Below, piece by piece: positions 8,001 to 16,840 of a stretch of 47,388 bases of DNA (the stretch's first letter is position 1; the number at the start of each line of letters is the position of its first letter). Below the pieces are notes generated by a model. The model was given only the letters and a program-made list of their open reading frames with translations, had not been told where the DNA came from and did no database searches. Source of the stretch: JAKJGA01 sp029554345 (GTDB lineage: Bacteria; Spirochaetota; UBA4802; JAFGJZ01). Location: contig DAOPBR010000021.1 of the NCBI GenBank assembly GCA_035395685.1, positions 1 through 47,388 on the forward strand, in the 5' to 3' direction. The position numbers were made by a program, and so were the translations under genes.

Positions 8001-9124
8001 GAGAAGGTTTTATTATATTCTTTTCTTTTGCGCTTTTGGTATGGATCGGAGTAAATATTTATCTATATAATTCTCTGAAGCATTTTTTCTGCAGTGATGT
8101 TTCACGTAAAATATTCCTTGCTGTTTATATTTTTCTTTCAATGTCGTTTGTGCTCGGAAGATTTCTTGAAAAATATTCATATACTGCGTCAGTTGTTCCG
8201 ATTACAGCGGGTTCTGTTTTTTTTGCGTTTGTTTTGTATGCATTTATAGGTGCAGCCGCAATAGATTCGCTAAATCTGATTTTTAAATTATCAGGCCGGG
8301 GCATTCTCTGTCCGATAAAAATTAAGGCTGTTGCTGTTGTTATATTCTCAACTGCAGTATGTACAGCAGGTTTTATTAACTCTTTTAATTTCGCTGTCAG
8401 GGAACTCGTTATTTATACTGAAAAAAACATTTCTGCTGATGAATTTAAAATTGCTTACGCTTCGGATCTTCATCTCGGACATATTGTCGGAAAAAGAAAA
8501 TTGTCATTTCTTGTAGAAAAATTTAATGAATTTTCTCCGGATACAGTAATTCTCGGCGGAGATACTATCGACGAGGATATTGAACCTGTTAGAAGAAAAC
8601 GACTTAACAGAAAACTTTCGCAAATAAAGTCGCGTTATGGAACATTTGCGGTTCTTGGTAATCATGAGTATATCGGCGGAGTCGATGAGGCTCGCGAATA
8701 TCTTAATTCCAACGGGATAAAACTTCTTGAGGATTCAATGGTTGCGCTTCCGGAAGGTGTCGTAATTGCAGGAAGAGATGACCTGATGAGAAATTCTTAT
8801 ACGGGTTCCAAGCGTAAAAGTATTTCTGATATTATCACTGTGCCTCAGCCTGATAAATTTACGATTCTTGTTGATCATCAGCCGAAAAATCTTGATGAAG
8901 CTGAAAAACATGCAATTGATCTTCAGCTTTCAGGTCATACGCATCATGGTCAGATGTTTCCATTCAATTTTATAACCAGCGCGATTTATGAAGTCAGCAC
9001 CGGATATGTGAAACGCGGAAAAACTTCATACTATGTTTCATCCGGATTCGGCACATGGGGTCCTCCTGTAAGGTTATTCCGCAGACCTGAAATAGTTTTA
9101 ATAAGGATTATCCCTAAAAAGTAA
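7997..9124 (+). CDS. Membrane-anchored metallophosphoesterase
   Basis: 375 residues, 4-base overlap with the gene before. Four N-terminal membrane helices (to about residue 135) precede a calcineurin-like phosphoesterase domain. Metal-binding motifs are complete: Asp157-Leu-His159, Gly-Gly-Asp189, Gly-Asn222-His223-Glu224, Asp-His-Gln-Pro, and Gly-His-Thr-His-His-Gly-Gln near the end. The last pattern is typical of the YkuE/YaeI type, some members of which act on lipid-linked phosphates such as UDP-diacylglucosamine. The substrate cannot be decided here. Its place in the exporter operon may point to envelope work. Confidence 0.88.
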   Translation: MREGFIIFFSFALLVWIGVNIYLYNSLKHFFCSDVSRKIFLAVYIFLSMSFVLGRFLEKYSYTASVVPITAGSVFFAFVLYAFIGAAAIDSLNLIFKLSGRGILCPIKIKAVAVVIFSTAVCTAGFINSFNFAVRELVIYTEKNISADEFKIAYASDLHLGHIVGKRKLSFLVEKFNEFSPDTVILGGDTIDEDIEPVRRKRLNRKLSQIKSRYGTFAVLGNHEYIGGVDEAREYLNSNGIKLLEDSMVALPEGVVIAGRDDLMRNSYTGSKRKSISDIITVPQPDKFTILVDHQPKNLDEAEKHAIDLQLSGHTHHGQMFPFNFITSAIYEVSTGYVKRGKTSYYVSSGFGTWGPPVRLFRRPEIVLIRIIPKK

Positions 9125-10053
9125 TGAACGTTTTTTATTCAATAGAAGAAGCCCGGGGGAAATTCGATCGTACTGTTTGTGCCGTTGGAAATTTTGACGG
9201 CGTCCACCTCGGTCATACCGGTATTTTCAAAAAAATGAAAGAAGAATCTGATAAACGAGGTGCGGAGACTCTGATTATCACATTCAAAAGTCACCCCCGC
9301 TCTTCGCTGTATCCTTCAGAGAGTATTAAGATGCTGACTCTTGAAGATGAAAAAATAAACGCTATTCTTTCCTGCGGAATTGATAATGTTCTTATCATGG
9401 ATTTTTCAAAAGAAACATCACAGATGTCACCCGGATATTTCATCAACAATATACTTATTCCTTCATTTAATGTAGTAGCCATAATCGCCGGATATGATCA
9501 TGCCCTTGGCAAAAACCGTGAAGGTAATATCGATCATATAAAAAATATTACTCATGGTAAACTTGATGTTATTGAAGTTCAGCCTTTTTCTATCGGAGGT
9601 CATCCCGTTTCTTCTTCAAAAATACGATCATTTATAACAGACGGAGAAATTGAGTCAGCTTCCAAGTTTCTCGGAAGGAACTATTCGATGTCCGGAAAAA
9701 TTATTAAAGGTTTCGGCCGCGGACGTCAAATCGGTTTTCCGACTGCAAATCTTTCAATAGATGATTCTAAGATCATTCCGCTTGATGGAGTTTACGCCGT
9801 TTATGCCGGTTATAACGGTAGAACCTATAAAGCAGTATTAAATATTGGAAGCAATCCGACTTTCGGAAATCAAAGCAGAACAATTGAACTGCACATATTA
9901 AAATTTTCAAAAGATATTTATGATGAAGTTATTTCCGTTCATTTTGTTTCGCGAATACGCGCAGAAATTAAATTTTCATCAGTTGACGCTCTGATAACTC
10001 AGATAAATGATGACATAGCAAAAGCCGTTGAACTTCTTTCGGAGGAAAATTGA
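9124..10053 (+). CDS. ribF: Bifunctional riboflavin kinase / FAD synthetase
   Basis: 309 residues; ATG overlaps the upstream stop by one base. It makes FMN from riboflavin and ATP, then adenylylates it to FAD. The N-terminal nucleotidyltransferase half has Gly-Asn-Phe-Asp-Gly-Val-His-Leu-Gly-His near residue 22 and a Ser-Ser-Ser-Lys-Ile-Arg motif near 160. The C-terminal flavokinase half has Gly-Arg-Gly-Arg-Gln-Ile-Gly-Phe-Pro-Thr-Ala-Asn. Length is normal for the family. The cytosolic housekeeping enzyme sits oddly inside a membrane-export operon; no riboflavin riboswitch is seen upstream. Confidence 0.96.
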   Translation: MNVFYSIEEARGKFDRTVCAVGNFDGVHLGHTGIFKKMKEESDKRGAETLIITFKSHPRSSLYPSESIKMLTLEDEKINAILSCGIDNVLIMDFSKETSQMSPGYFINNILIPSFNVVAIIAGYDHALGKNREGNIDHIKNITHGKLDVIEVQPFSIGGHPVSSSKIRSFITDGEIESASKFLGRNYSMSGKIIKGFGRGRQIGFPTANLSIDDSKIIPLDGVYAVYAGYNGRTYKAVLNIGSNPTFGNQSRTIELHILKFSKDIYDEVISVHFVSRIRAEIKFSSVDALITQINDDIAKAVELLSEEN

Positions 10054-12611
10054 TGAAGAGACTGTTTGTTTTATCCGCGATCGCCTTTATTCCGGTATAT
10101 GCCGCGGCATTTCCATTCAGTTCTGCAGAATCCGCCGGAAGAGGAGGAATATATTCTTCTGAATATAAGGACATCCTGCAGAATCCGTCACTTGCCGGAA
10201 TGAATAAAGAATATTCGATTGATGCAGAGTATCTTTATACAGAAAATTACTCATCTCCTTTTATTACGCTTTCAATTCCCTTTGCTTGGGGTGTCTGGGG
10301 AAATTCTTTCAGATACTTGTCGGGAGATGCTGATAAAAGTATGTTATTCTCCACGGCATTGAGCAGAGAAATATATCCATTTTTTAATCTCGGTATTTCA
10401 TTTGACTACATGAAAGTGTCGGAGCCTTCAAATAATTATTTTGCCGGCGGATCTTTCGGCTTTTCTTATTTTCCGGCTGTTTATTTCCGCACTTCAAGTA
10501 ATTTCGGATTTATTGAACCTCAGTTTTCGGCTTCCTTGCGTACAGGTTATGCTTCAGGTGATGATAAGAAAGAATATGATTTAACAAGCTATAACGGCGT
10601 ATTTGCTTTTTCTTTTTATAAAGATTCTGTTTCAAAATTTTCTTTATACCAGAAGGCAGAATATTTAAAAACAGAAAAAACACTGCCTCTTTCAAGCGGA
10701 TTAGAATATAATTTTAAAAATTATTTTTCAATAAGGACAGGATTGCTTTTTGAAGATAAGTTCAAGTATTCAGGATGGAGTACCGGAGCCGGAATAGATG
10801 CCGGAATTGTTAAAGGCGATTATGCTTTTTCTAAAACTGATCAGAAAAGTCACTATATTTCCTTATCTCTTAACATTGCGAGTGTAGATGTTAATCCGCC
10901 ATTGGTAGAAATGAAAGCTCTTCCTGCTTTTATATCTCCGAATTATGACGGACAGAATGATTATTCAGTTATTTCACTATCAGTGTCGGACAGAAGTGAA
11001 ATTAAGGGATGGATTTTTCAAATTAATTCAGATGACGGCAAGCCGATAAAGGAATATAGATCTGATGACAGAAGTTTTGATGAAAAATTTTCTTTTGGGA
11101 TTTTATTTAAACGGATTTTCGGTTCTAAAGCTGTTCTAAAAATACCTCAGAATATACTTTGGGATGGATCCGATTTAAGCGGAGCCAAACTAAAAGACGG
11201 TGCTTATTCATACTCTTTTATTTGCTGGGATGAATTCGATAATTATTCAGAAAAAAAGACCGGTTACATAGTAATTGATAATCAGCCGCCGTCTATGGAA
11301 TTAACTGCTGATAGTTATCTTTTTTCACCTAATGGTGACGGAAAAAAAGATAATGTAGCCATTGTGCAGAAAGTTACCGGCGATAATGCCGATGTCTGGA
11401 AGGGCTCGATAGTCGATTCTCTCGGAATCGAAATACGTTCTTTTTCATGGAATACATCATCTGTTCCGTCTGTTTTAAAATGGGATGGGAAAAATCAGAA
11501 CGGCGAAGATGTTCCTGAAGGATTATATTCATATAAATTAAAAGCTTCCGATCTTTCGGGCAATTCATCTGTTAGGGAAATAAAAGAAATCACTTTAACA
11601 AGGGGATATGAAACCGCGGATATTACTTCATCAATCAGATATTATTCTTATAACAGCGGTGTGCCTGTTCTTTTCAGCACTTTTCTTTCAAAAACTGCCG
11701 GTTTGCGAAAATGGAAAATTGCAGTCCTTTCCGATGGAGACAAAATTATTCGGACTTATGAGGGTGCGAATTCGCTTCCGGGCGGTGTTGAATGGGATGG
11801 TCTTGACAGTTTCGGTAAAAAAATTTCTGACGGAAAATATTATTATCTTTTCAGTGCGGAATTCGATAGCGGAAATACTCCGGTATCATTCAAAAAAGAA
11901 ATCATCATAGATTCAAGTGCTCCTAAAATATCGCTTAAATGTGAACCTCTTCCGTTTTCTCCTGACGGAGACGGGGAAAATGATGTTTTGAAAATAATGC
12001 TTTCAGCTGATGAATTTTCGGGTGTGGCTGAATGGTCAGTTTCAATTTATAATCCTACAGGAATTATGTTTAAGAAATTTTCCGGCAAAGAGAATGTCCC
12101 GTCAGAAATTATATGGGACGGCAGAGGCGCTTCCGGAGAACTGGTTGAAAGTGCTGATGATTATTCAGCTGTTTTTACTGCAGTTGATAATGCCGGAAAC
12201 ATAGTATCTTCTAAACCTCTAAAAATACCGGTTGATATTCTTGTTGTTGTAACAGAAAGGGGTCTTAAAATTAAAATCAGCAGTATCGAGTTTGCTTTCG
12301 GTTCCGATAAACTGAATCAAAAAGGATGGCAGATTCTAAGCCGGGTATCGGATATTCTTAAGAAGTATTCTTTGTATTCTGTAGTCATTGAAGGGCATAC
12401 AGATGATGTCGGTGATGATAATTTTAATCTTAAACTTTCTGAAATGCGTGCTAAAGTTGTTTATGATTATCTTATATCTGAAGGCGTTTCGCAGGAAAGA
12501 TTATCTTTTAGAGGTATGGGCGAAACGATGCCTTATCTGCCGAATAAAGATGAAGAGGCAAGAAGGAAAAACAGACGAGTTGAATTCCTTCTTGAAAAGA
12601 AAAGGGAGTAA
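10053..12611 (+). CDS. Large OmpA-domain outer membrane protein with FlgD/Ig-like repeats
   Basis: 852 residues. Start placed at ATG 10053, seven bases after GGAGG; a TTG three bases earlier is less likely. Signal peptide at about 1-20 (ends Tyr-Ala-Ala-Ala-Phe). Residues about 25-275 show alternating strands with aromatic ends, suggesting a beta-barrel. Then come at least three Ig-like modules of the FlgD type, each opening with Ser-Pro-Asn/Asp-x-Asp-Gly-x-x-Asp and containing Trp-Asp-Gly. The C-terminal 110 residues are an OmpA peptidoglycan-binding domain with Gly-His-Thr-Asp-Asp at 781-785 and Arg799. The protein should span the outer membrane and hold the cell wall. It ends the operon begun at 3397. 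Confidence 0.88.
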   Translation: MKRLFVLSAIAFIPVYAAAFPFSSAESAGRGGIYSSEYKDILQNPSLAGMNKEYSIDAEYLYTENYSSPFITLSIPFAWGVWGNSFRYLSGDADKSMLFSTALSREIYPFFNLGISFDYMKVSEPSNNYFAGGSFGFSYFPAVYFRTSSNFGFIEPQFSASLRTGYASGDDKKEYDLTSYNGVFAFSFYKDSVSKFSLYQKAEYLKTEKTLPLSSGLEYNFKNYFSIRTGLLFEDKFKYSGWSTGAGIDAGIVKGDYAFSKTDQKSHYISLSLNIASVDVNPPLVEMKALPAFISPNYDGQNDYSVISLSVSDRSEIKGWIFQINSDDGKPIKEYRSDDRSFDEKFSFGILFKRIFGSKAVLKIPQNILWDGSDLSGAKLKDGAYSYSFICWDEFDNYSEKKTGYIVIDNQPPSMELTADSYLFSPNGDGKKDNVAIVQKVTGDNADVWKGSIVDSLGIEIRSFSWNTSSVPSVLKWDGKNQNGEDVPEGLYSYKLKASDLSGNSSVREIKEITLTRGYETADITSSIRYYSYNSGVPVLFSTFLSKTAGLRKWKIAVLSDGDKIIRTYEGANSLPGGVEWDGLDSFGKKISDGKYYYLFSAEFDSGNTPVSFKKEIIIDSSAPKISLKCEPLPFSPDGDGENDVLKIMLSADEFSGVAEWSVSIYNPTGIMFKKFSGKENVPSEIIWDGRGASGELVESADDYSAVFTAVDNAGNIVSSKPLKIPVDILVVVTERGLKIKISSIEFAFGSDKLNQKGWQILSRVSDILKKYSLYSVVIEGHTDDVGDDNFNLKLSEMRAKVVYDYLISEGVSQERLSFRGMGETMPYLPNKDEEARRKNRRVEFLLEKKRE

Positions 12612-12624
12612 TTATTCTCCCTTT
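12601..12624. terminator. Bidirectional hairpin between convergent genes
   Basis: An 8-bp stem (12601-12608 with 12617-12624) overlaps the last codons of the OmpA-domain gene and of the small gene on the opposite strand. The T run is weak. It could terminate both transcripts. Confidence 0.45.
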
Positions 12625-12752
12625 ATTACATTTGAATCAACATATTTATCAAATTCTTCTTTTGACATCTTATCTTCATAAAGCGGCCAAAGGCTGTTTT
12701 TTAGATCGTCAATAGAAGAGAATTTTGCGCCGTCAAGTTTGAAAGTGGACAT
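12612..12752 (-). CDS. Small 46-residue hypothetical protein
   Basis: 46 codons, immediately adjoining the end of the OmpA-domain gene on the other strand. Support for coding comes from a strong GGAGGG ribosome binding site (plus-strand 12759-12764) with good spacing to ATG 12752, and from a balanced soluble sequence beginning Met-Ser-Thr-Phe-Lys-Leu-Asp-Gly with a Trp-Pro-Leu-Tyr-Glu-Asp-Lys-Met-Ser segment. A TTGACG box on the minus strand (12808-12803) may be its -35, but the -10 is poor. Mixed charge, no membrane helix, probably helical. No family recognised. Confidence 0.65.
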   Translation of the reverse strand: MSTFKLDGAKFSSIDDLKNSLWPLYEDKMSKEEFDKYVDSNVIKGE

Positions 12753-12883
12753 AGAAATCCCTCCGGTATATACTTAACCATTTATTTTTCGAGTTGCATA
12801 CCCGTCAATAAAAAACCCTGAAAAATAAAATTATTGCACAAAAAACAAGGATGAGTAATTTGACTGAAACTCGGAGTTATTAC

Positions 12884-13363
12884 ATGAATAATTTTTTGAA
12901 TCTTTTGAGAGAAATAGTTCGTTTTGCACTGGATGCATGTATTTTCTTTCTTGGCCTAGCCAAGCATCTTTTTTTTGCAGCAAAGGAATGGTTTTTATAT
13001 ATTCCGGTATCAGAAAAAATTATTGTTTTAAATCTTATTCCGTCTTTTTTTGCCGCATCGATGGATTCTGCTTCATTTATAATAGCAGATTTTGAAAAGG
13101 GAGTCACTAATCCTTATGCAGCATATCTTGTTGGAATCGCTCTTTTTATGATAATTTCTTCATTCTACAGAAATAAATTTACTTTTGCAGGCAGAATAAT
13201 TTTTAATGCCGTTTACCTGATTGCATTTGTTTATCTCAATATAAGCGGAACAATAACAAAACCTGAGAATTTTGAGTATTCGGTTTTCTTCTATTTTAAT
13301 TATTTTGTTGCGTTATTGAATATCGCCGGTGCTCTGCTTTCCCGATTCGTTTATTACAGATAG
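12884..13363 (+). CDS. Hypothetical four-helix membrane protein
   Basis: 159 residues from ATG 12884, preferred because GGAG lies eight bases upstream; an in-frame ATG at 12851 would add 11 polar residues. Four hydrophobic helices cover most of the protein, with a Tyr-Tyr-Arg C-terminus. No family recognised. It stands alone, divergent from the small gene to its left. A hairpin about 25 bases after its stop (13387-13409) may end transcription. Function unknown. Confidence 0.65.
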   Translation: MNNFLNLLREIVRFALDACIFFLGLAKHLFFAAKEWFLYIPVSEKIIVLNLIPSFFAASMDSASFIIADFEKGVTNPYAAYLVGIALFMIISSFYRNKFTFAGRIIFNAVYLIAFVYLNISGTITKPENFEYSVFFYFNYFVALLNIAGALLSRFVYYR

Positions 13364-13386
13364 CATATCAAAAAATATTTTATTTG

Positions 13387-13409
13387 ATGCGGTACATCAC
13401 GTGCCGCAT
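13387..13409 (+). terminator. Possible terminator hairpin without T run
   Basis: Stem 13387-13395 with 13401-13409 (9 bp including one G-T pair), 5-base loop. No T tract follows, so it may be a processing or stabilising stem rather than an intrinsic terminator. Confidence 0.35.
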
Positions 13410-13467
13410 TCTACTAACTGTAAAATAAAAAACTTTATTTATTTAATTCGGTGAATTATAATGCATT

Positions 13468-14985
13468 ATGATGAATTTTACCGAAAATGATTTTGTCGAT
13501 GGGCACTTCACTGAAATGCTTCCTTATCCGGTATATTTAAAAAATCTTACCGGTGAAGTTATGTATACTAACAGAAAATTTTTGGAATTTTTTCATGTTC
13601 CTGAAAATGTCAGCATGGTCGGAAAAAAAATAATAGATTTGTATTCCGGCACGGATTTCAGCCTTCATGAATACTATGATAAAGAACTCCTCGATTCTGA
13701 CAATGATGAAATAGAGTATACCGCTAATTTTGAGATTGAAAAAAAAGGGATTCGTGATATCAGGATAAATAAGTCTAAAATTTATAAAAATAAAAAACTG
13801 TATGCGATTCTATGTGTTTTTTCTGATGTAACAGATATAATGTCTTTGGAAAAGAAGCTTGCTGCTTCATTAGCTGAAGTTTCGAAACTTTCCGAAAAAC
13901 GGAAAAATTTTGCATCATTCTTAAGTCATGAACTTAAGAATTCTCTGGGTTCTATTGCAATAATTTCCGATAACGCGCTGATGACAGAAAGCGATTTGAT
14001 CAGAACTGATAATCTGATAAGCATACGTCAGATTGTTGAATATATGAATACTCTTGTCAGTGAAGTTTTAATTTTATCCAGAGAGGAAGAAGGCCGTGTT
14101 TATATTAAGTATGAAGATACGAGCATAGATGCGATACTTTCTTTTATCCGGGACATGTTTTCTTATCAGATTGAAAGCTTGGGTTTGAAATTTGAGATAA
14201 TCAACGAATTAAGTATTAAGTATTTCAAATCAGATCCGTCCAAGATTAAACAGGTGCTGATAAATCTCATTGGGAATTCTCTTAAGTATACCGAAAGAGG
14301 TTCCATTATACTTAAAATAAATGAGAATTTATCAGAAAATAAAATTATATTTTCTGTTGCAGACACCGGAATGGGAATTCCTGATGATAAAACTGATAAA
14401 ATATTTGAGCCATTTTATACAATAGTTAATAACAGAAAAAGAAGTTTTGGAACCGGTATCGGTCTGGCAGTTTGCGCGAATACTGCAAAGGTTTTAGGCG
14501 GCAGTATTAATTGCAAAAGCAGTTACGGTTCAGGATCGGAATTTATATTTGAAATTCCTTATATGCCGTCTTCTAAAGTTCCGGACGAAATCAAGAAAAC
14601 ATTTTCAAGAAAAGTTCTCACCATACTTCTTCTCGATGATTCTCCGATTAATATTTATATGGAAAAAATGATTCTTGAAAAACTCGGTCACAGGGTTTTT
14701 GCCGCGAATTCCGCTGAAGAAGGTTTGATAATTATTGATAAAGAAAATATCGACTGCATAATAACTGATATAAACATGCCTGATATGAGCGGTATTGAAT
14801 TTGCTGAGAATCTGCGTACAGGCAAACACAAAAATAAATGTCTTATCGGATTAAGCGGATACGACAGGGATGAATATTATCATCATGTAGAATCAGGTTT
14901 GTTTGATGATATTATAACAAAGCCTATGAAAATTGAAACTATCAATGAAATTATTCATAATGCTCACTCTAAAATATTTTCTTGA
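13468..14985 (+). CDS. Hybrid sensor histidine kinase / response regulator with PAS domain
   Basis: 505 residues; two adjacent ATG codons, the first used. Order: a PAS sensing domain (about 12-128, with Pro-Val-Tyr-Leu-Lys-Asn), a short coiled linker, a HisKA dimerisation domain with phospho-acceptor His154 in Phe-Leu-Ser-His-Glu-Leu-Lys-Asn, a HATPase with its N box (Asn-Leu-Ile-Gly-Asn-Ser) and glycine boxes (Asp-Thr-Gly-Met-Gly-Ile-Pro; Gly-Thr-Gly-Ile-Gly-Leu), and a receiver with Asp434 in Thr-Asp-Ile-Asn-Met-Pro. No membrane helix, so cytoplasmic. A single gene just upstream of the chemotaxis operon. Signal and partner unknown; the missing output domain suggests a downstream phosphotransfer protein. 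Confidence 0.92.
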   Translation: MMNFTENDFVDGHFTEMLPYPVYLKNLTGEVMYTNRKFLEFFHVPENVSMVGKKIIDLYSGTDFSLHEYYDKELLDSDNDEIEYTANFEIEKKGIRDIRINKSKIYKNKKLYAILCVFSDVTDIMSLEKKLAASLAEVSKLSEKRKNFASFLSHELKNSLGSIAIISDNALMTESDLIRTDNLISIRQIVEYMNTLVSEVLILSREEEGRVYIKYEDTSIDAILSFIRDMFSYQIESLGLKFEIINELSIKYFKSDPSKIKQVLINLIGNSLKYTERGSIILKINENLSENKIIFSVADTGMGIPDDKTDKIFEPFYTIVNNRKRSFGTGIGLAVCANTAKVLGGSINCKSSYGSGSEFIFEIPYMPSSKVPDEIKKTFSRKVLTILLLDDSPINIYMEKMILEKLGHRVFAANSAEEGLIIIDKENIDCIITDINMPDMSGIEFAENLRTGKHKNKCLIGLSGYDRDEYYHHVESGLFDDIITKPMKIETINEIIHNAHSKIFS

Positions 14986-15075
14986 ATTAAACACTCTAAG
15001 GTGAGTATACTTTTAACAGAATTTGAATAGTATAACTACATTTTAAATATCAGCTTTTTGCCGGAGGAGGTAATG

Positions 15076-16821
15076 ATGAAATGGTTTAATAATCTCGGGG
15101 TTTCGTTCAAGGTTTTAATCTGCTGTCTGGTATTTCTTTCTATCATATCAGTGCTTGCGGTTCAGTCGTATATGAATTCCAAGGCTGCATCAGAACATTT
15201 TAAGACATTCTACGATACACGATTTGATACAGTAAAAGAACTTAATATTAATATGAAGAATATTTTACAGCGCCGTATCAATATGATTCAAATTGTTGAT
15301 GCATTAAAGGTAAAAAATGATGCCGAGGTAAAAGCCCGTGTTGAAGATTCTGAAAAGCTTGGAGCAACTAATGAAAAAATATGGACTAAGTATATTGAAT
15401 CGAGCATGAGCGATGAAGAGAAAAAACTGGCAATGGATTACAGAGCTGATGTGGATGCCGCTTTGGATTCTGCAAAAAAATTCTACGCGGCAGTTGACAA
15501 TAAAGATATACTTGAAGCCGAAAAACAGTTTGATATCTGGACAGATTATTATCGGAAGTTCCGTGATAAAATGGAAGTTCTGATTGAATATCAGGCAAAG
15601 CAGGCTCATTTAATTCTTGAAGAACAGAATCATGAATCTGAACAGACATCCCGGATTATACTGATTGCATGGGTAGTATCAGTTTTGGTCGGTATTATTA
15701 TAACAATTCTTCTTGCATATTCCGTAAAGAAACCGGTTCAGAAAGGTCTTATTTTCGCGCAGAAGCTTTCAGATGGTGATTTTAGAGAAAGAATTGAACT
15801 TGATCAAAAAGACGAGCTTGGAGTTCTTGCCAAAGCGTTAAATAAAACCGCTGATAATCTTGAGAAACTAATCGCGGATATTATTACCGCAGCGCAGAAT
15901 CTTACTCAGGCTGTTAATGAAATATCGAGCGGAAATCAGAACCTTTCACAGCGAACAAGTGAACAGGCATCAAGTCTTGAAGAAATTGCTTCTACTATTG
16001 AAGAAACAACAGCAACGATAAATCAGAATGCGGATAATTCAACACAGGCGGATAAACTTTCAAAAACAACAACAACTGAAGCGGAAGACGGAGGTCGTGT
16101 TGTTTATGAAGCTGTAGCGGCGATTAATGATATCAGTGAATCAAGTAAAAAAATTGAAGATATAATTAATGTAATAAATGAAATATCATTTCAGACAAAT
16201 CTTCTTGCTCTTAATGCGGCAGTTGAAGCTGCAAGAGCCGGAGAGCAGGGTCGCGGTTTTGCTGTAGTTGCAGGTGAAGTGCGAAATCTCGCTCAGAGAT
16301 CAGGTACAGCGGCGAAAGAAATTGCTGAACTGATTAAAGATTCAAGAAATAAGGTTTCTAAAGGAACCGAGCTTGCTAATAAGAGCGGTGAAGCTTTGAA
16401 GATGATTGTCGAAAGCGTCAGAAGCGTCGGCAAATATGTCAGTGAAATAGCTGCGGCAAGTGAAGAGCAAAGACAGGGTGTAAGTCAGATAAATGTTGCC
16501 GTTGAAGAACTTGATTCGATGACTCAGCAGAATGCAGGGCTTGTTGAAGAAACAGCTTCAGCATCGGAAGAAATGGCAAATCAGGCTCAGGAATTGCTGG
16601 CTATGATGGAAAAATTCAAGATCAGAGATGAACTTAAGACTGAAACATATGCAGCAAAGCACAAGGAACTCCATCTCAAGTCTGCCCAGGCTAAAAAGAC
16701 TGCGCCTGATGTAAAGAAAGATAAATCGCATGCTGATATATCAGACAAGAGAATGCAGGATAAAGCTCAGAAAGGAAGTATAGAAGAAATTCTTACAAAC
16801 GAGGGATTTGAAGAGTTTTAA
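15076..16821 (+). CDS. Methyl-accepting chemotaxis protein
   Basis: 581 residues. GGAGGAGG at 15063-15070 favours ATG 15076 over the ATG at 15073. Order: membrane helix at about 10-30, an all-helical periplasmic four-helix-bundle sensor, a second helix at about 192-215, HAMP, then the signalling coiled coil with the highly conserved tip (Glu-Ile-Ser-Phe-Gln-Thr-Asn-Leu-Leu-Ala-Leu-Asn-Ala-Ala-Val-Glu). After the coiled coil comes a Lys-rich flexible tail ending in Gly-Phe-Glu-Glu-Phe, which fits the x-aromatic-x-x-aromatic pentapeptide that tethers CheR and CheB in some receptors. First gene of the chemotaxis operon; cheA follows after 19 bases. Confidence 0.95.
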   Translation: MKWFNNLGVSFKVLICCLVFLSIISVLAVQSYMNSKAASEHFKTFYDTRFDTVKELNINMKNILQRRINMIQIVDALKVKNDAEVKARVEDSEKLGATNEKIWTKYIESSMSDEEKKLAMDYRADVDAALDSAKKFYAAVDNKDILEAEKQFDIWTDYYRKFRDKMEVLIEYQAKQAHLILEEQNHESEQTSRIILIAWVVSVLVGIIITILLAYSVKKPVQKGLIFAQKLSDGDFRERIELDQKDELGVLAKALNKTADNLEKLIADIITAAQNLTQAVNEISSGNQNLSQRTSEQASSLEEIASTIEETTATINQNADNSTQADKLSKTTTTEAEDGGRVVYEAVAAINDISESSKKIEDIINVINEISFQTNLLALNAAVEAARAGEQGRGFAVVAGEVRNLAQRSGTAAKEIAELIKDSRNKVSKGTELANKSGEALKMIVESVRSVGKYVSEIAAASEEQRQGVSQINVAVEELDSMTQQNAGLVEETASASEEMANQAQELLAMMEKFKIRDELKTETYAAKHKELHLKSAQAKKTAPDVKKDKSHADISDKRMQDKAQKGSIEEILTNEGFEEF

Positions 16822-16840
16822 ATATTTTTGGGAGTGAGTT

